A DNA stretch of 64,000 nt, taken from contig NZ_JADNYK010000009.1 of NCBI RefSeq assembly GCF_017810075.1, positions 106,352-170,351 on the forward strand. The letters run 5' to 3'. Of the stretch, positions 1-9,768 are shown piece after piece. The DNA is from Pseudozobellia sp. WGM2. GTDB lineage: Bacteria; Bacteroidota; Bacteroidia; Flavobacteriales; Flavobacteriaceae. The position numbers were made by a program, and so were the translations under genes. Under the pieces are notes generated by a model. The model saw only the letters and a program-made list of their open reading frames with translations, was not told where the DNA came from and did no database searches. The stretch's first letter is position 1, and each line of letters opens with the position of its first letter.

Positions 1-918
1 AGCTATGCGCAAATGGTAGCGGAAAATGATTTTGACCTGTATGTATTGGAAATTAGCAGTTTTCAGTTAGACGGAATCGTGAATTTCGCTCCGCACATAG
101 CGATTTTAACGAATATTACACCGGATCATTTAGACCGCTACGAATATAAATTCGAGAATTATATCGCCTCGAAGTTTCGTATCGCCGAGAATCAGACCGA
201 AGAAGACTATTTCATCTATGATGCCGATGACCCGGTGATCAGCGAATGGATGAAAGACCATCCGATCAAATCAAAATTGCTTCCATTTTCATTGGAAAAG
301 GAACTGGAAGAAGGCGCTTATTTAAAAGACAATAAAATAATACTGAACATAACTAACGAAACACTCGAAATGACAACAGAAGCACTAGCCTTAGAAGGCA
401 AACACAACGTAAAAAACACCATGGCCGCCATGACCGCAGCCAAATTGGTAAGCATTCGTAAAGAATCTATCCGTGAGAGTATCGCCAATTTTCAAGGCGC
501 ACCGCACCGATTGGAGAAAGTACTGAAAATACATCACGTACAATACATCAACGACTCAAAGGCAACCAACGTGAATTCGGTCTTTTATGCTTTAGATAGT
601 GTTAAAACACCTGTAGTTTGGATCGCTGGCGGTCAAGATAAGGGCAATGACTATAAAGAGTTGATGCCATTGGTTCGTGAAAAGGTAAAGGCAATCGTAT
701 GCCTTGGGCTTGACAATGAGAAATTGAAGGATGCCTTTGGCAACGTGGTAGATCTCGTAGTAGAGACCTACGCGATGGAAGAGGCCGTTAAAGTAGCCTA
801 TAAAATAGCCGGTAGAGGTGATACGGTTTTGTTGTCCCCCGCCTGTGCCAGTTTCGACCTATTTAAAAATTATGAGGATAGAGGGGATCAGTTCAAGAAC
901 GCCGTAAAGAATTTATAG
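1..918 (+). CDS. murD: UDP-N-acetylmuramoylalanine--D-glutamate ligase, 5' end missing
   Basis: Adds D-glutamate to UDP-MurNAc-L-Ala in the cytoplasm (peptidoglycan precursor synthesis). The frame is open from base 1, so the N-terminal UDP-binding domain and ATP loop lie upstream of the window; the methionine at base 13 is internal. The visible part holds the central Mur ligase domain (TNITPDHLDRY), the NDSKATN motif and the C-terminal SPACASFDLFKNYEDRG motif, all typical of MurD. It lies 29 bp before ftsW, in the usual dcw order. Assignment is firm; only the 5' boundary is unknown. Confidence 0.97.
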   Translation, partial: SYAQMVAENDFDLYVLEISSFQLDGIVNFAPHIAILTNITPDHLDRYEYKFENYIASKFRIAENQTEEDYFIYDADDPVISEWMKDHPIKSKLLPFSLEKELEEGAYLKDNKIILNITNETLEMTTEALALEGKHNVKNTMAAMTAAKLVSIRKESIRESIANFQGAPHRLEKVLKIHHVQYINDSKATNVNSVFYALDSVKTPVVWIAGGQDKGNDYKELMPLVREKVKAIVCLGLDNEKLKDAFGNVVDLVVETYAMEEAVKVAYKIAGRGDTVLLSPACASFDLFKNYEDRGDQFKNAVKNL

Positions 919-947
919 TCGATTAAGTAATCTGAAAATAGAGACTG

Positions 948-2144
948 TTGAAAACATTTTTTCAAAATATAAGAGGTGATAAAGCTATTTGGGCCGTGGT
1001 GGCCCTTTTGGCCTTGTTCTCTTTTTTACCTGTCTACAGTGCCAGTAGTAACTTGGTATATGTGGTGGGTAGCGGTACTACTTTCGGTCATTTGTTGAGG
1101 CACGCCATGCTTCTGGTCTTAGGTTTCGGTATTATTTATGGCGTGCACAGAATACCTACCCATTTCTTTAAGGGGTTATCATTGATTGCCCTTCCGGTGA
1201 TATTGGTGTTATTGGGCTTTACATTGGCTCAAGGCACTACTATCGATGGGGCGAATGCCAGCCGATGGATCAGTATTCCGTTGGTAGGCGGGTTTCAGCC
1301 CTCTAATCTGGCGGCAGTCGTATTGATGATTTATGTGGCACGGTACCTTTCGAAGGTTCGAGATAAGAAAGTTAGTTTTAAAGAGAGTATAGTGCCGTTG
1401 TGGCTTCCGGTATTTGTGGTGATAGTTTTGATTCTGCCGGCCAACTTTTCTACGGCGGCCATCATTTTCACAATGGTCTTGTTGTTGTGTTTTTTAGGAG
1501 GATATCCTATCAAATACCTATTGGGCATAGTGGGCACCGGTGTTATTTGTTTGGCATTTTTTGTGCTTACCGCTAAGGCCGCTCCGGGTTTGTTCCCGAA
1601 CCGTGTAGATACCTGGATGAGCCGCATCGAGAGCTTCTCCAATCCGGGAAATTCAGATGCCAATTATCAAATAGAAAGAGCCAAAATTGCCATTGCTACG
1701 GGTGGTATAGTAGGTAAGGGTGCAGGTAAAAGCATTCAAAAGAATTTTTTGCCCCAGAGTTCATCCGATTTTATATATGCCATCATCGTTGAAGAATACG
1801 GATTGATAGGTGGCATCGTACTCATGCTGTTCTACCTCTTTTTATTGTTTAGAATTACGGTCGTTGCCAACGCCAACCCAACCATATTCGGTAAGTTATT
1901 GGTATTGGGGGTAGGTATTCCCATCATATTTCAAGCCTTGATCAATATGGCGGTTGCCGTAGAGCTGTTTCCTGTTACCGGGCAGAACCTTCCCTTGGTA
2001 AGTAGAGGTGGTACCAGTAGCTGGATGACCTGTTTGGCCATCGGTATCATTCTCGGTGCGAGTAATAGAGAACAAGCGGTAGAATCAAAAAAATCTACCA
2101 TAGATGAAACGAACCCTTTAGAGATTTTAAGTGGCCAATTATAA
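948..2144 (+). CDS. ftsW: FtsW, SEDS-family septal peptidoglycan polymerase
   Basis: Polytopic inner-membrane protein of the SEDS family that polymerises septal glycan with its cognate class B PBP. The 398-aa product has about ten hydrophobic segments, the family signature SRGGTSSW near residue 350 and a short hydrophilic C-tail. The start is TTG at 948; no suitable ATG lies nearby, and the N-terminus from this TTG ([20 protein letters not shown]) looks like a normal flavobacterial FtsW start. It overlaps the start of murG by 14 bp, which suggests translational coupling. It sits between murD and murG, as in most dcw clusters. Confidence 0.96.
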   Translation: MKTFFQNIRGDKAIWAVVALLALFSFLPVYSASSNLVYVVGSGTTFGHLLRHAMLLVLGFGIIYGVHRIPTHFFKGLSLIALPVILVLLGFTLAQGTTIDGANASRWISIPLVGGFQPSNLAAVVLMIYVARYLSKVRDKKVSFKESIVPLWLPVFVVIVLILPANFSTAAIIFTMVLLLCFLGGYPIKYLLGIVGTGVICLAFFVLTAKAAPGLFPNRVDTWMSRIESFSNPGNSDANYQIERAKIAIATGGIVGKGAGKSIQKNFLPQSSSDFIYAIIVEEYGLIGGIVLMLFYLFLLFRITVVANANPTIFGKLLVLGVGIPIIFQALINMAVAVELFPVTGQNLPLVSRGGTSSWMTCLAIGIILGASNREQAVESKKSTIDETNPLEILSGQL

Positions 2145-3228
2145 GTTCATACTCTCGGGAGGGGGCACGGGCGGGCATATTTATCCCGCAATCGCGATTG
2201 CGAACGAATTGAAAAGAAGATATCCTGATGCGGAGTTTTTATTTGTAGGCGCAGAGGGCCGTATGGAGATGGAGAAAGTACCTCAAGCTGGGTACCAAAT
2301 TGAAGGTTTATGGATCACAGGGTTACAACGGAAACTGACCCTTAAGAATTTAATGTTTCCTTTTAAAGTAATAAGCAGTTTGTTGAAAGCAGGTAAAATA
2401 GCGAATCGATTTAAGCCAGATGTGGTGATAGGTACCGGTGGCTTTGCCAGTGGCCCGATGTTGCGTGTGGCTTCCGGTAAGGGCATGCCCTGTGTTTTGC
2501 AAGAGCAAAATTCTTTCGCGGGCATAACCAACAAACTTTTAAAAGATAGGGTCGCTAAAATTTGTGTGGCCTATGACGGTATGGAGCAGTTTTTTCCGGC
2601 CGATAAAATAGTAAAAACAGGAAACCCTGTAAGGGGAGATTTGGTTGAAATGAAAAGTGAAAAGTCCGAGGCCCTCAATTTCTTTGGATTGGATAGCCAT
2701 AAATCCACTCTATTGATTTTAGGGGGTAGTCTCGGCGCAAGACGCATTAACCAATTGATTGCCCAAAAACTTGAATATTTAAAGGCATTAGGTCTACAGT
2801 TGGTTTGGCAATGTGGAAAACTGTATATCGATGAGTATAAAAAATACGAGTCCGATTCGATAAAAGTGTTAGGTTTTATGAACCGTATGGATTATGCATA
2901 TACAGCGGCCGATATGATTATTTCAAGGTCGGGTGCAGGGGCGGTTTCCGAACTGAGTATAGTAGGTAAACCAGTGCTATTTATTCCTTCGCCGAACGTT
3001 GCTGAAGATCATCAGACCAAGAATGCACAGTCTTTGGTCGATGAAGATGCCGCTATCATGCTAAGAGAAGCTGAATTGGATGAGCGCTTTGAAACGACCT
3101 TTGACAAGTTGGTCGAAGACAAGACGTATCAAGCGAGTTTGTCGGCCAATATAAAGAAAATGGCGCTACCCGATGCTACCAAGCATATCGTAGACGAAAT
3201 AGAAAAATTATTACCATCGATCAAATGA
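2131..3228 (+). CDS. murG: MurG, lipid II-forming GlcNAc transferase
   Basis: Transfers GlcNAc from UDP-GlcNAc to lipid I on the cytoplasmic face of the inner membrane, giving lipid II. The 365-aa protein is full length: the N-terminal glycine loop [12 protein letters not shown], the acceptor-domain EQNSFAG motif and the C-terminal donor-domain segment GSLGARRIN are visible. The start is GTG at 2131, inside the end of ftsW, and leads directly into the conserved glycine loop. The stop overlaps murC in an ATGA junction, so murG and murC are probably translated together. Confidence 0.97.
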   Translation: MANYKFILSGGGTGGHIYPAIAIANELKRRYPDAEFLFVGAEGRMEMEKVPQAGYQIEGLWITGLQRKLTLKNLMFPFKVISSLLKAGKIANRFKPDVVIGTGGFASGPMLRVASGKGMPCVLQEQNSFAGITNKLLKDRVAKICVAYDGMEQFFPADKIVKTGNPVRGDLVEMKSEKSEALNFFGLDSHKSTLLILGGSLGARRINQLIAQKLEYLKALGLQLVWQCGKLYIDEYKKYESDSIKVLGFMNRMDYAYTAADMIISRSGAGAVSELSIVGKPVLFIPSPNVAEDHQTKNAQSLVDEDAAIMLREAELDERFETTFDKLVEDKTYQASLSANIKKMALPDATKHIVDEIEKLLPSIK

Positions 3229-4577
3229 ACTTGAAGCATATTAATAACGTCTTTTTTATTGGCATCGGAGGCATTGGTATGTCTGCTTTGGCACGTTACT
3301 TCAAGTTTTTGGGTAAAAATGTGGCAGGCTACGATAAAACCGAAACCCCTTTGACGCAAGAGTTGACGGGTTTAGGTATAGATGTTCATTATGAAGATTC
3401 GGTAGACCTTATTCCCGAAAAATATAGAGATGCTACATTAACCCTAGTGGTGTTTACTCCGGCAGTTTCTGTTGAACATTTGCAGTATCAGTACTTTTTG
3501 AACCGTGACTATCAAATCAAGAAACGCTCTGAAGTACTTGGTCTAATTACAAAAGATACATTTTGCTTCGCTGTAGCGGGTACACATGGCAAGACGACCA
3601 CGACCAGTATTCTTGCCCACTTATTAAAGGAAACAAATACCCCGTTTACCGCATTTTTGGGGGGTATTTCAGAAGATTTCAATTCTAATTTTGTTTTCGA
3701 GGGAAACGAATTTTCGGTAGTTGAGGCCGATGAGTTCGATAGGTCTTTTTTAAGGTTGTTTCCTAATGTGGCCTGTGTAACCTCAATGGATGCCGATCAT
3801 CTTGATATTTATGGTGATGCGAGCGAGTTGGAAAAGTCATTTAGGGAGTTTGTGGCCAAGATCAGACCAGATGGAAAATTGTTGGTTCGTAATGGATTGC
3901 CTTTAGCAGGGCAAACCTACGGTATAGATGACGGTAGCGATTACTGCATAGAGAATCTTTCGATATTGAACGGAACCTATTTATTTGACATTCGCACCCC
4001 TGAAGGAACGTTGAAAAACATAAAATTCAATAAGCCCGGCAGGCATAACCTTTTGAACGGACTTGTGGCATTTGCGATGGCCACAAATTCTGGAAGACCA
4101 GCGAAAGATTTGGCAAATGCCCTAGAAACCTTTAAAGGGGTACAACGAAGATTTTCATATAAAATCAAGCGACAAGATTTTGTTTATATCGATGATTATG
4201 CCCATCATCCTACAGAAATAAATGCGATTTATGAGGCGGTTTCAGAAATGCATCCCCATAAAAAAACATTGGTCATTTTTCAGCCGCATCTTTTTTCAAG
4301 AACAAGGGATTTTGCAGATGAATTCGCCAAAAGTCTTTCGCAATTCGACAGCATTTTACTTTTAGATATCTATCCGGCAAGAGAAAAACCTATTGAAGGG
4401 GTTACCTCTCAATGGTTGCTTGAAAAAATAGATAACCCTAATAAAAAAAGAATTGATAAAACAAATCTTATAAAAGAAATAAAACAACAAAATGTTGATG
4501 TACTCATTACGATGGGGGCAGGTGACATAGGCTTAGAGGTAGCGAAACTTACAAAAGAATTAGAGAATGGGTATTAA
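3225..4577 (+). CDS. murC: UDP-N-acetylmuramate--L-alanine ligase
   Basis: ATP-dependent ligase that adds L-alanine to UDP-MurNAc, the first amino acid of the stem peptide. The 450-aa product has the N-terminal Rossmann loop [11 protein letters not shown] (about residues 13-23), the P-loop GTHGKTTT (119-126), a central ligase domain with EADEFDRSF, and a C-terminal domain with [13 protein letters not shown] at 3225 overlaps the murG stop by 4 bp, and its own 3' end overlaps ftsQ by 11 bp. No ddl follows it, which fits Bacteroidetes dcw clusters. Confidence 0.97.
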   Translation: MNLKHINNVFFIGIGGIGMSALARYFKFLGKNVAGYDKTETPLTQELTGLGIDVHYEDSVDLIPEKYRDATLTLVVFTPAVSVEHLQYQYFLNRDYQIKKRSEVLGLITKDTFCFAVAGTHGKTTTTSILAHLLKETNTPFTAFLGGISEDFNSNFVFEGNEFSVVEADEFDRSFLRLFPNVACVTSMDADHLDIYGDASELEKSFREFVAKIRPDGKLLVRNGLPLAGQTYGIDDGSDYCIENLSILNGTYLFDIRTPEGTLKNIKFNKPGRHNLLNGLVAFAMATNSGRPAKDLANALETFKGVQRRFSYKIKRQDFVYIDDYAHHPTEINAIYEAVSEMHPHKKTLVIFQPHLFSRTRDFADEFAKSLSQFDSILLLDIYPAREKPIEGVTSQWLLEKIDNPNKKRIDKTNLIKEIKQQNVDVLITMGAGDIGLEVAKLTKELENGY

Positions 4578-5286
4578 GTATAACTATATTAAGTTGATAG
4601 CCTTAATGCTTGTAATCATGGGGCTTTACGCATTTTCGAACCACAGAAACGAGCAAAAAGCCATTAACGGAATGGCTGTTGAATTCGTCGGTGACCAGAA
4701 TTTATATATCACTCAAGGAGCGGTTAATAAATTGTTAATACAAAAATTTGGCAGCCTTGAAAATGTGCCCAAAGAAAAATTAGTTTTGAATACTATGGAG
4801 AAGGCCATCGAGGCCAACGAAATGGTAAAAAGTGCACAAGTTTATCTCACCGTAAACGGAAAATTGGCGTCGAAAATCATTCAGCGCAAACCAATCGGAC
4901 GTATAGAAGGGGATTCTAAGTTTTATCTTGATGATGAAGGAAAACGCATGCCATTGTCAATGAGCCATTCAGCTCGCGTACCCATAATTACGGGTGATGT
5001 AACGGGCGAGAGCTTGGCTGATGTATATGAAATTTTGAACTATATCAACAAAGACGATTTTTTTAGAAAAAATGTGATTGGTATTCATATAGAATCGGAA
5101 TCTAAGTATCAACTTCGATTTCGTACAGAACAGTTTGTTGTAGAACTGGGCGATATAGATGATTTACATAAGAAGTTCAGCAATTTCAAGGCGTTTTATG
5201 CCAAAGCGAAAAGAGATAAGGCATTGAGCGAATACGGCATGGTAAGTTTAGAGTTTAATAATCAAGTAGTGTGCACAAAAATATAA
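4567..5286 (+). CDS. ftsQ: FtsQ-like divisome membrane protein
   Basis: Bitopic division protein linking cytoplasmic and periplasmic divisome parts. The 239-aa product has a short cytoplasmic N-terminus, one membrane segment (about residues 8-22, LIALMLVIMGLYAF) and a periplasmic part with a POTRA-like beginning and FtsQ-type beta domain (residues about 30-225). Sequence conservation of FtsQ is low, so the call rests on topology, length and its position between murC and ftsA. It starts inside murC and ends 3 bp before ftsA. Confidence 0.9.
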   Translation: MGIKYNYIKLIALMLVIMGLYAFSNHRNEQKAINGMAVEFVGDQNLYITQGAVNKLLIQKFGSLENVPKEKLVLNTMEKAIEANEMVKSAQVYLTVNGKLASKIIQRKPIGRIEGDSKFYLDDEGKRMPLSMSHSARVPIITGDVTGESLADVYEILNYINKDDFFRKNVIGIHIESESKYQLRFRTEQFVVELGDIDDLHKKFSNFKAFYAKAKRDKALSEYGMVSLEFNNQVVCTKI

Positions 5287-5289
5287 GTT

Positions 5290-6630
5290 ATGGAAGTAGG
5301 TAAATATTCTGTAGGACTAGACATAGGAACCACCAAAATCGTGGCCATTATCGGTCGTGAGAACGAGTACGGTAAAATTGAGGTTTTAGGTATCGGTAAA
5401 TCTAAAAGTCTTGGTGTACACCGTGGTGTAGTGAACAATATTACCCAAACCATACAATCGATTCAACAGGCCGTTGAGGGGGCCGAAGCTAGTTCTGGCC
5501 TTAAGATCGGTTCCGTAGTGGTTGGCATTGCGGGGCAGCACATTCGTAGTCTTCATCATAGCGATTATATCACCAGAGCAGATTCTGAAGAAGTAATCGG
5601 CGAAGAAGATCTAGACAAGCTGTGCAATCAAGTGTACAAATTGGTGATGCTTCCCGGAGAAGAGATTATTCATGTACTTCCTCAAGAATACAAAGTTGAC
5701 GGGCAGGCCGAAATCAAAGAACCCATCGGAATGTACGGTGGGCGGCTAGAGGCCAATTTTCATGTAGTTGTCGGTCAAGTATCGTCCATTAAGAACGTGG
5801 GGCGTTGCATCAAAAGTGCAGGGCTTGATTTGGGCAATATAACGCTCGAGCCATTGGCATCATCAGATGCCGTGCTTAGTAAAGAAGAAAAAGAAGCAGG
5901 TGTTGCGCTTATCGATATAGGGGGTGGTACAACTGATTTGGCCATTTTTAAAGACGGTATCATACGCCATACGGCAGTAATACCTTTCGGTGGAGGTGTA
6001 ATTACAGAAGATATTAAAGAGGGATGCTCGATAATCGAAAAGCAGGCAGAGCTCTTGAAGATCAAATTCGGTTCGGCCTGGCCCGGTGAGAATAAAGACA
6101 ATGAGATTGTGTCTATACCTGGTCTGCGCGGCAGGGAACCCAAGGAAATCACCTTGAAAAACCTTTCGAAAATTATTCATGCCAGAGTGGTTGAAATTAT
6201 TGAGCAGGTATATACCGAAATAAAGAATTACGGTCACGACGAGCAGAAGAAAAAGCTGATTGCCGGTATTGTATTGACCGGAGGTGGCAGCCAATTGAAA
6301 CATTTAAAGCAGTTGGTAGAATACATCACGGGAATGGACACCCGTATTGGATACCCCAATGAACATTTGGCAGGCGATTCAGATGAGGAAATTGCTAGTC
6401 CGTTATACGCAACTGCGGTGGGCTTGTTGATGAATGCGGTGAACAACGAAAACAAAAAGAAAACTGTAGAAAATAACGAGCCTCAAATAGAAGAAGAGGG
6501 TGAACTGGTCATGGCCGGTCACGAGGAGCCAGCGCCTACTCCCCAAGCTGCAAAAACAAAAAGAGAAAAAAAATCGGTGTTTGATGTATGGTCTGAGAAA
6601 TTGAAGGACTTTTTAGACAATGCCGAATAA
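5290..6630 (+). CDS. ftsA: FtsA, actin-like Z-ring tether
   Basis: Actin/Hsp70-fold ATPase that recruits FtsZ to the membrane and signals to the septal synthases. The 446-aa protein shows the phosphate-1 motif VGLDIGTTKI (about 9-18), the phosphate-2 region IDIGGGTTDLA (about 208-218) and the adenosine motif VLTGGGSQL. The C-terminal tail (residues 385-446) is charged and ends in a basic/amphipathic segment (SVFDVWSEKLKDFLDNAE) that probably serves as the membrane-targeting helix. It lies 3 bp after ftsQ and 41 bp before ftsZ. Confidence 0.97.
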   Translation: MEVGKYSVGLDIGTTKIVAIIGRENEYGKIEVLGIGKSKSLGVHRGVVNNITQTIQSIQQAVEGAEASSGLKIGSVVVGIAGQHIRSLHHSDYITRADSEEVIGEEDLDKLCNQVYKLVMLPGEEIIHVLPQEYKVDGQAEIKEPIGMYGGRLEANFHVVVGQVSSIKNVGRCIKSAGLDLGNITLEPLASSDAVLSKEEKEAGVALIDIGGGTTDLAIFKDGIIRHTAVIPFGGGVITEDIKEGCSIIEKQAELLKIKFGSAWPGENKDNEIVSIPGLRGREPKEITLKNLSKIIHARVVEIIEQVYTEIKNYGHDEQKKKLIAGIVLTGGGSQLKHLKQLVEYITGMDTRIGYPNEHLAGDSDEEIASPLYATAVGLLMNAVNNENKKKTVENNEPQIEEEGELVMAGHEEPAPTPQAAKTKREKKSVFDVWSEKLKDFLDNAE

Positions 6631-6671
6631 TGAAATAGAAAATAAGCATTAACCAGTAATAAAAAATAACT

Positions 6672-8621
6672 ATGAGCAATAACACGGAATTTGACGGAAT
6701 AGCTTTTGATCTCCCCAAAAATCAAAGCAACGTAATCAAAGTAATCGGCGTCGGTGGCGGTGGTAGCAATGCCATCAATCACATGTTTCAATCGGGCATT
6801 AATGGAGTAGATTTTGTAATCTGCAATACCGATTCACAGGCGCTGAACAACAGTGCCGTACCTACTAAAATTCAATTGGGTGTTTCGTTAACTGAAGGTT
6901 TGGGTGCTGGTGCCAACCCTGAAGTAGGGGAACAGGCCGCATTGGAGAGCATGGAAGAAATCAAGCAAATGCTCGCCACTACAACTAAAATGATTTTCAT
7001 TACTGCTGGTATGGGTGGAGGAACAGGTACTGGTGCTGCTCCTGTCATTGCCAAACAAGCGAAAGAATTAGACGTGCTTACCGTGGGCATCGTAACTATG
7101 CCTTTCGAGTTTGAAGGTAAGATGCGTTGTGAACAAGCTCGTATCGGTATCGAAAAACTACGTGCCAATGTAGATTCGCTCATCGTAATCAATAACAACA
7201 AACTTCGTGAGGTATATGGTAATTTGGGCTTTAAAGCCGGTTTCTCTAAAGCTGATGAAGTACTTTCTACGGCCGCTAGAGGTATTGCAGAAGTAATTAC
7301 CCATCACTATACACAGAATATTGACCTTCGGGATGCTAAAACTGTACTTTCCAATAGTGGTACGGCAATAATGGGTTCTGCGATGGCTACGGGTTCTGCA
7401 AGGGCGAATGAAGCCATTATGAAGGCTTTGGATTCTCCGTTATTAAATGATAATAAAATTGCAGGGGCGAAAAACGTACTGTTACTTATCGTTTCTGGTT
7501 CCCAAGAAATCACCATTGATGAGATAGGTGAAATCAATGATCATATTCAGACAGAAGCTGGTCATGGCGCAAACATCATCATGGGTGTCGGTGAAGATGA
7601 AGAATTGGGAGAAGCAATTGCCGTAACCGTAATTGCAACAGGTTTTAACGTTGATCAGCAAGATGATATCGTTAATACCGAAAGCAAGAAAATTATTCAC
7701 ACCTTAGAAGACGAGCAAAAAGCTCAACATGACCTTACGAGCAATCGTAATATCGTTCATCATTTGGTAGAGGAAGAAGAAGAGCGTGAGCCGATCATCA
7801 AGCATACTTTAATTGAAGAAGAGCCTGAGGAGTTGGGTATGGATTTGGTTAAAACGACCAATTATATCAAGAACTTCAATGTATTCTACGAAGAGGTGGT
7901 TGAAAAGGTAGATAAGAAAAACGATGTATTTGACGGCGATTTTGTAATAATCGAATCCGGTAACCCTATTCGTGATATTGAAGTGGTGGACCCTATTACT
8001 GTAGAATTTGACAGATTGAAGGAAGAGCAAATGGCAATGAGTTTTGATATGCCCTTAGCCCAAACTGATGAAGTTGAAGAAGAGGAAAAAGAAAATGTCA
8101 TCACTTTTAGTCTTGATGATGATATCAATGATATTGAGGTTAAAAGCCCTGTCGAAGTGAGCCCTGTACTTGAGTTCAACAAACAAGGGGAAACCCGTTA
8201 CAGTCTTGATGATTATATGGATCTTGAAGACAATCTGAATAATGCCAAACCTCAAAAAAAACAAGAACCTGTTGAAAAAGAGATGCAGATAGAAAGGAAG
8301 GCTGTAGAACATACGCCAAGAGCATCGCATGGTTCAGGTCAAACAGAAGTAGATCCTATGAACAGCCCGATCGAAGAGCTGTTGAGAGAAAGAGCCGATG
8401 AACGTCGAAAGAAACTTAAAGATTTCAACTATAAATTTCAAAATAGTGTAAACACTATAGAGGAGAGCGAGAAGGTGCCAGCATATAAGAGGCAAGGTAT
8501 TGATTTAAACGATTCCCGCGACCACGAGGGCAGGGTTTCTAGAACAACTCTCGGTTCCGATAGTAATGATGAGATACAGTTGCGTTCGAACAATTCATTT
8601 CTACATGATAATGTAGACTAG
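6672..8621 (+). CDS. ftsZ: FtsZ, tubulin-like division GTPase with long tail
   Basis: Forms the cytokinetic Z ring. The GTPase core (about residues 15-330) includes GVGGGGSNA, the tubulin signature GGGTGTG (115-121) and the T7 region. After the core comes an unusually long, strongly acidic linker (about 330-620) and a divergent C-terminal peptide ending SNNSFLHDNVD. At 649 aa it is much longer than E. coli FtsZ (383 aa), but long tails are common in Bacteroidetes. It is the last gene of the dcw run and is followed by a hairpin terminator. Confidence 0.98.
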   Translation: MSNNTEFDGIAFDLPKNQSNVIKVIGVGGGGSNAINHMFQSGINGVDFVICNTDSQALNNSAVPTKIQLGVSLTEGLGAGANPEVGEQAALESMEEIKQMLATTTKMIFITAGMGGGTGTGAAPVIAKQAKELDVLTVGIVTMPFEFEGKMRCEQARIGIEKLRANVDSLIVINNNKLREVYGNLGFKAGFSKADEVLSTAARGIAEVITHHYTQNIDLRDAKTVLSNSGTAIMGSAMATGSARANEAIMKALDSPLLNDNKIAGAKNVLLLIVSGSQEITIDEIGEINDHIQTEAGHGANIIMGVGEDEELGEAIAVTVIATGFNVDQQDDIVNTESKKIIHTLEDEQKAQHDLTSNRNIVHHLVEEEEEREPIIKHTLIEEEPEELGMDLVKTTNYIKNFNVFYEEVVEKVDKKNDVFDGDFVIIESGNPIRDIEVVDPITVEFDRLKEEQMAMSFDMPLAQTDEVEEEEKENVITFSLDDDINDIEVKSPVEVSPVLEFNKQGETRYSLDDYMDLEDNLNNAKPQKKQEPVEKEMQIERKAVEHTPRASHGSGQTEVDPMNSPIEELLRERADERRKKLKDFNYKFQNSVNTIEESEKVPAYKRQGIDLNDSRDHEGRVSRTTLGSDSNDEIQLRSNNSFLHDNVD

Positions 8622-8648
8622 TCAAAATAACTATACTAACTCAAACTT

Positions 8649-8687
8649 AAACCCGAAAAATACATATTTTTTTCGGGTTTATTTTTT
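8649..8687 (+). terminator. Terminator after ftsZ
   Basis: Stem AAACCCGAAAAA (8649-8660) pairs with TTTTTCGGGTTT (8669-8680), followed by a T-rich run. It lies 27 bp after the ftsZ stop and separates the dcw cluster from yqeY. Confidence 0.85.
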
Positions 8688-8716
8688 ATCTTCGCAGTCC
8701 GAAAAAAACTCAAGTC

Positions 8717-9163
8717 ATGAGCTTACAGAAAAAGGTAATGGAGCAAATGAAAGTAGCGATGAAAGCGAAAGATTCTGTCGCTCTTGAATCGTTGCGTGCT
8801 ATTAAATCGGCATTGCTTTTAGCTCAAACGAGTGGTACGGACAATGATTTTACCGAGGAGGATGAAGTAAAACTCGTTCAGAAACTGGTCAAGCAACGTA
8901 AAGATAGCGCGGCTATTTTTCAAGAACAGGGCCGAGCCGATTTGGCGGAACCTGAACTTGCGCAAGTTGCGGTAATCGAACAGTTTTTACCTGAGCAACT
9001 AACCGAAGAAGAGATAGAGAAGGTTGTCGTTCAAACTATTGAAGCTACTGGTGCGAATGGTATGAAAGACATGGGTAAGGTAATGGGCTTGGTTTCAAAG
9101 GAACTCGCTGGTCAAGCAGATGGTAAAACCATTTCATCAATAGTAAAGAAAAAATTAGTATAG
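8717..9163 (+). CDS. YqeY/GatB-tail family protein
   Basis: Small cytosolic protein of the YqeY family, related to the tRNA-binding tail domain of the amidotransferase subunit GatB. The exact role is unknown. The 148-aa product covers the whole family length: helical N-terminal part (LRAIKSALLLAQT), then VKQRKDSAAIF and the C-terminal FLPEQLTEEEIE and GKVMGLVSKELAGQADG segments typical of the family. It is preceded by its own intergenic region with a near-consensus -7 box (TATCTTCG, 8687-8694) and is followed at 8 bp by a tRNA-Arg gene, possibly co-transcribed with it. Confidence 0.92.
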   Translation: MSLQKKVMEQMKVAMKAKDSVALESLRAIKSALLLAQTSGTDNDFTEEDEVKLVQKLVKQRKDSAAIFQEQGRADLAEPELAQVAVIEQFLPEQLTEEEIEKVVVQTIEATGANGMKDMGKVMGLVSKELAGQADGKTISSIVKKKLV

Positions 9164-9171
9164 AGTAATAA

Positions 9172-9245
9172 GGCCTCGTGGCGCAACTGAATAGCGCATC
9201 AGATTTCGGCTCTGAGGGTTGCAGGTTTGAATCCTGCCGGGGTCA
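9172..9245 (+). tRNA. tRNA-Arg, anticodon TCG
   Basis: Folds by hand into a complete cloverleaf: acceptor GGCCTCG/CGGGGTC with discriminator A, D stem GCGC/GCGC, anticodon stem TCAGA/TCTGA with loop TTTCGGC (anticodon TCG, decoding CGA-family Arg codons), 5-nt variable loop and T stem GCAGG/CCTGC with loop TTTGAAT. The 3' CCA is not encoded (CGA follows). Two G-U pairs occur in the acceptor stem. Confidence 0.96.
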
Positions 9246-9253
9246 CGAATAAA

Positions 9254-9314
9254 ACAAAAGACTGCACGTCAAATCAAGTTTACTTGAATTTGTAAGTGCG
9301 GTCTTTTGTTTTTC
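9254..9314 (+). terminator. Long terminator hairpin after tRNA-Arg
   Basis: ACAAAAGACTGCAC (9254-9267) pairs with GTGCGGTCTTTTGT (9296-9309, one T-G pair), with an inner CAAGT/ACTTG stem, then TTTT. It follows the tRNA by 8 bp. The descending arm is repeated downstream in each 98-bp unit. Confidence 0.75.
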
Positions 9315-9696
9315 AAAGCGGAGCTTTGTCAGGAAAGGCGGAGCCAATCCTTTCCCATTTTCATTCAGTACATTTTTTCCATAGAATTTGTAAGTGCGGT
9401 CTTTTGTTTTTCAAAGCGGAGCTTTACCAGGAAGGGCGGAGCCAATCATTTTCATTTTCATTCAGTACATCTTTTCCATGGAATTTGTAAGTGCGGTCTT
9501 TTGTTTTTCAAAGCGGAGCTTTGTCAAGAAGAGCGGAGCCGATCCTTTCCCATTTTCATTCAGTACATTTTTTCCATAGAATTCGTAAGTGCGGTCTTTT
9601 GTTTTTCAAAGCGGAGCTTTGTCAGGAAAGGCGGAGCCAATCCTTTCCCATTTTCATTCAGTACATTCTTTCCATGGAATTTGTAAGTGCGGTCTT
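9286..9696 (+). repeat. Tandem 98-bp repeat, four copies plus partial fifth
   Basis: Copies start at 9286, 9384, 9481 and 9579 (periods 98, 97 and 98 bp); a fifth, truncated copy covers 9677-9696. Each unit begins with the descending arm of the tRNA-Arg terminator (GAATTTGTAAGTGCGGTCTT), then a T-run, a small hairpin CAAAGC-GGA-GCTTTG, and in copies 1 and 4 a second hairpin GGAAAGG/CCTTTCC around GGCGGAGCC. Copies differ by scattered substitutions. Short open frames cross it but shift between copies and are not credible genes. It fills the space between tRNA-Arg and the dienelactone-hydrolase-like gene. Confidence 0.9.
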
Positions 9697-9702
9697 AAAA
9701 GC

Positions 9703-9732
9703 AAAACCACACATGAAAGTGTGGTTTTGGTA
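9703..9732. terminator. Bidirectional terminator closing the repeat array
   Basis: Perfect 10-bp stem AAAACCACAC (9703-9712) / GTGTGGTTTT (9719-9728) with a 6-nt loop and T-rich ends on both strands. It can end transcripts from the repeat side (+) and from the hydrolase gene (-). Confidence 0.85.
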
Positions 9733-9768
9733 ATGGCATAGCTTGATGTTTACTGGTGAGTCTTTGCA

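Noticed and set aside
5863..6303. 146-aa minus-strand frame within ftsA
   Set aside because: Antisense to a well-conserved gene; no recognisable domain.
9286..9696. CRISPR-like array
   Set aside because: Units are contiguous without variable spacers, are 98 bp long, and contain terminator-arm sequence; no cas gene is near.
9296..9733. Overlapping open frames across the 98-bp repeats (64-126 aa)
   Set aside because: They arise because the 98-bp period keeps frames open; the frames shift between copies, have no start signal, and the proteins are simple repeats of the same sequence.
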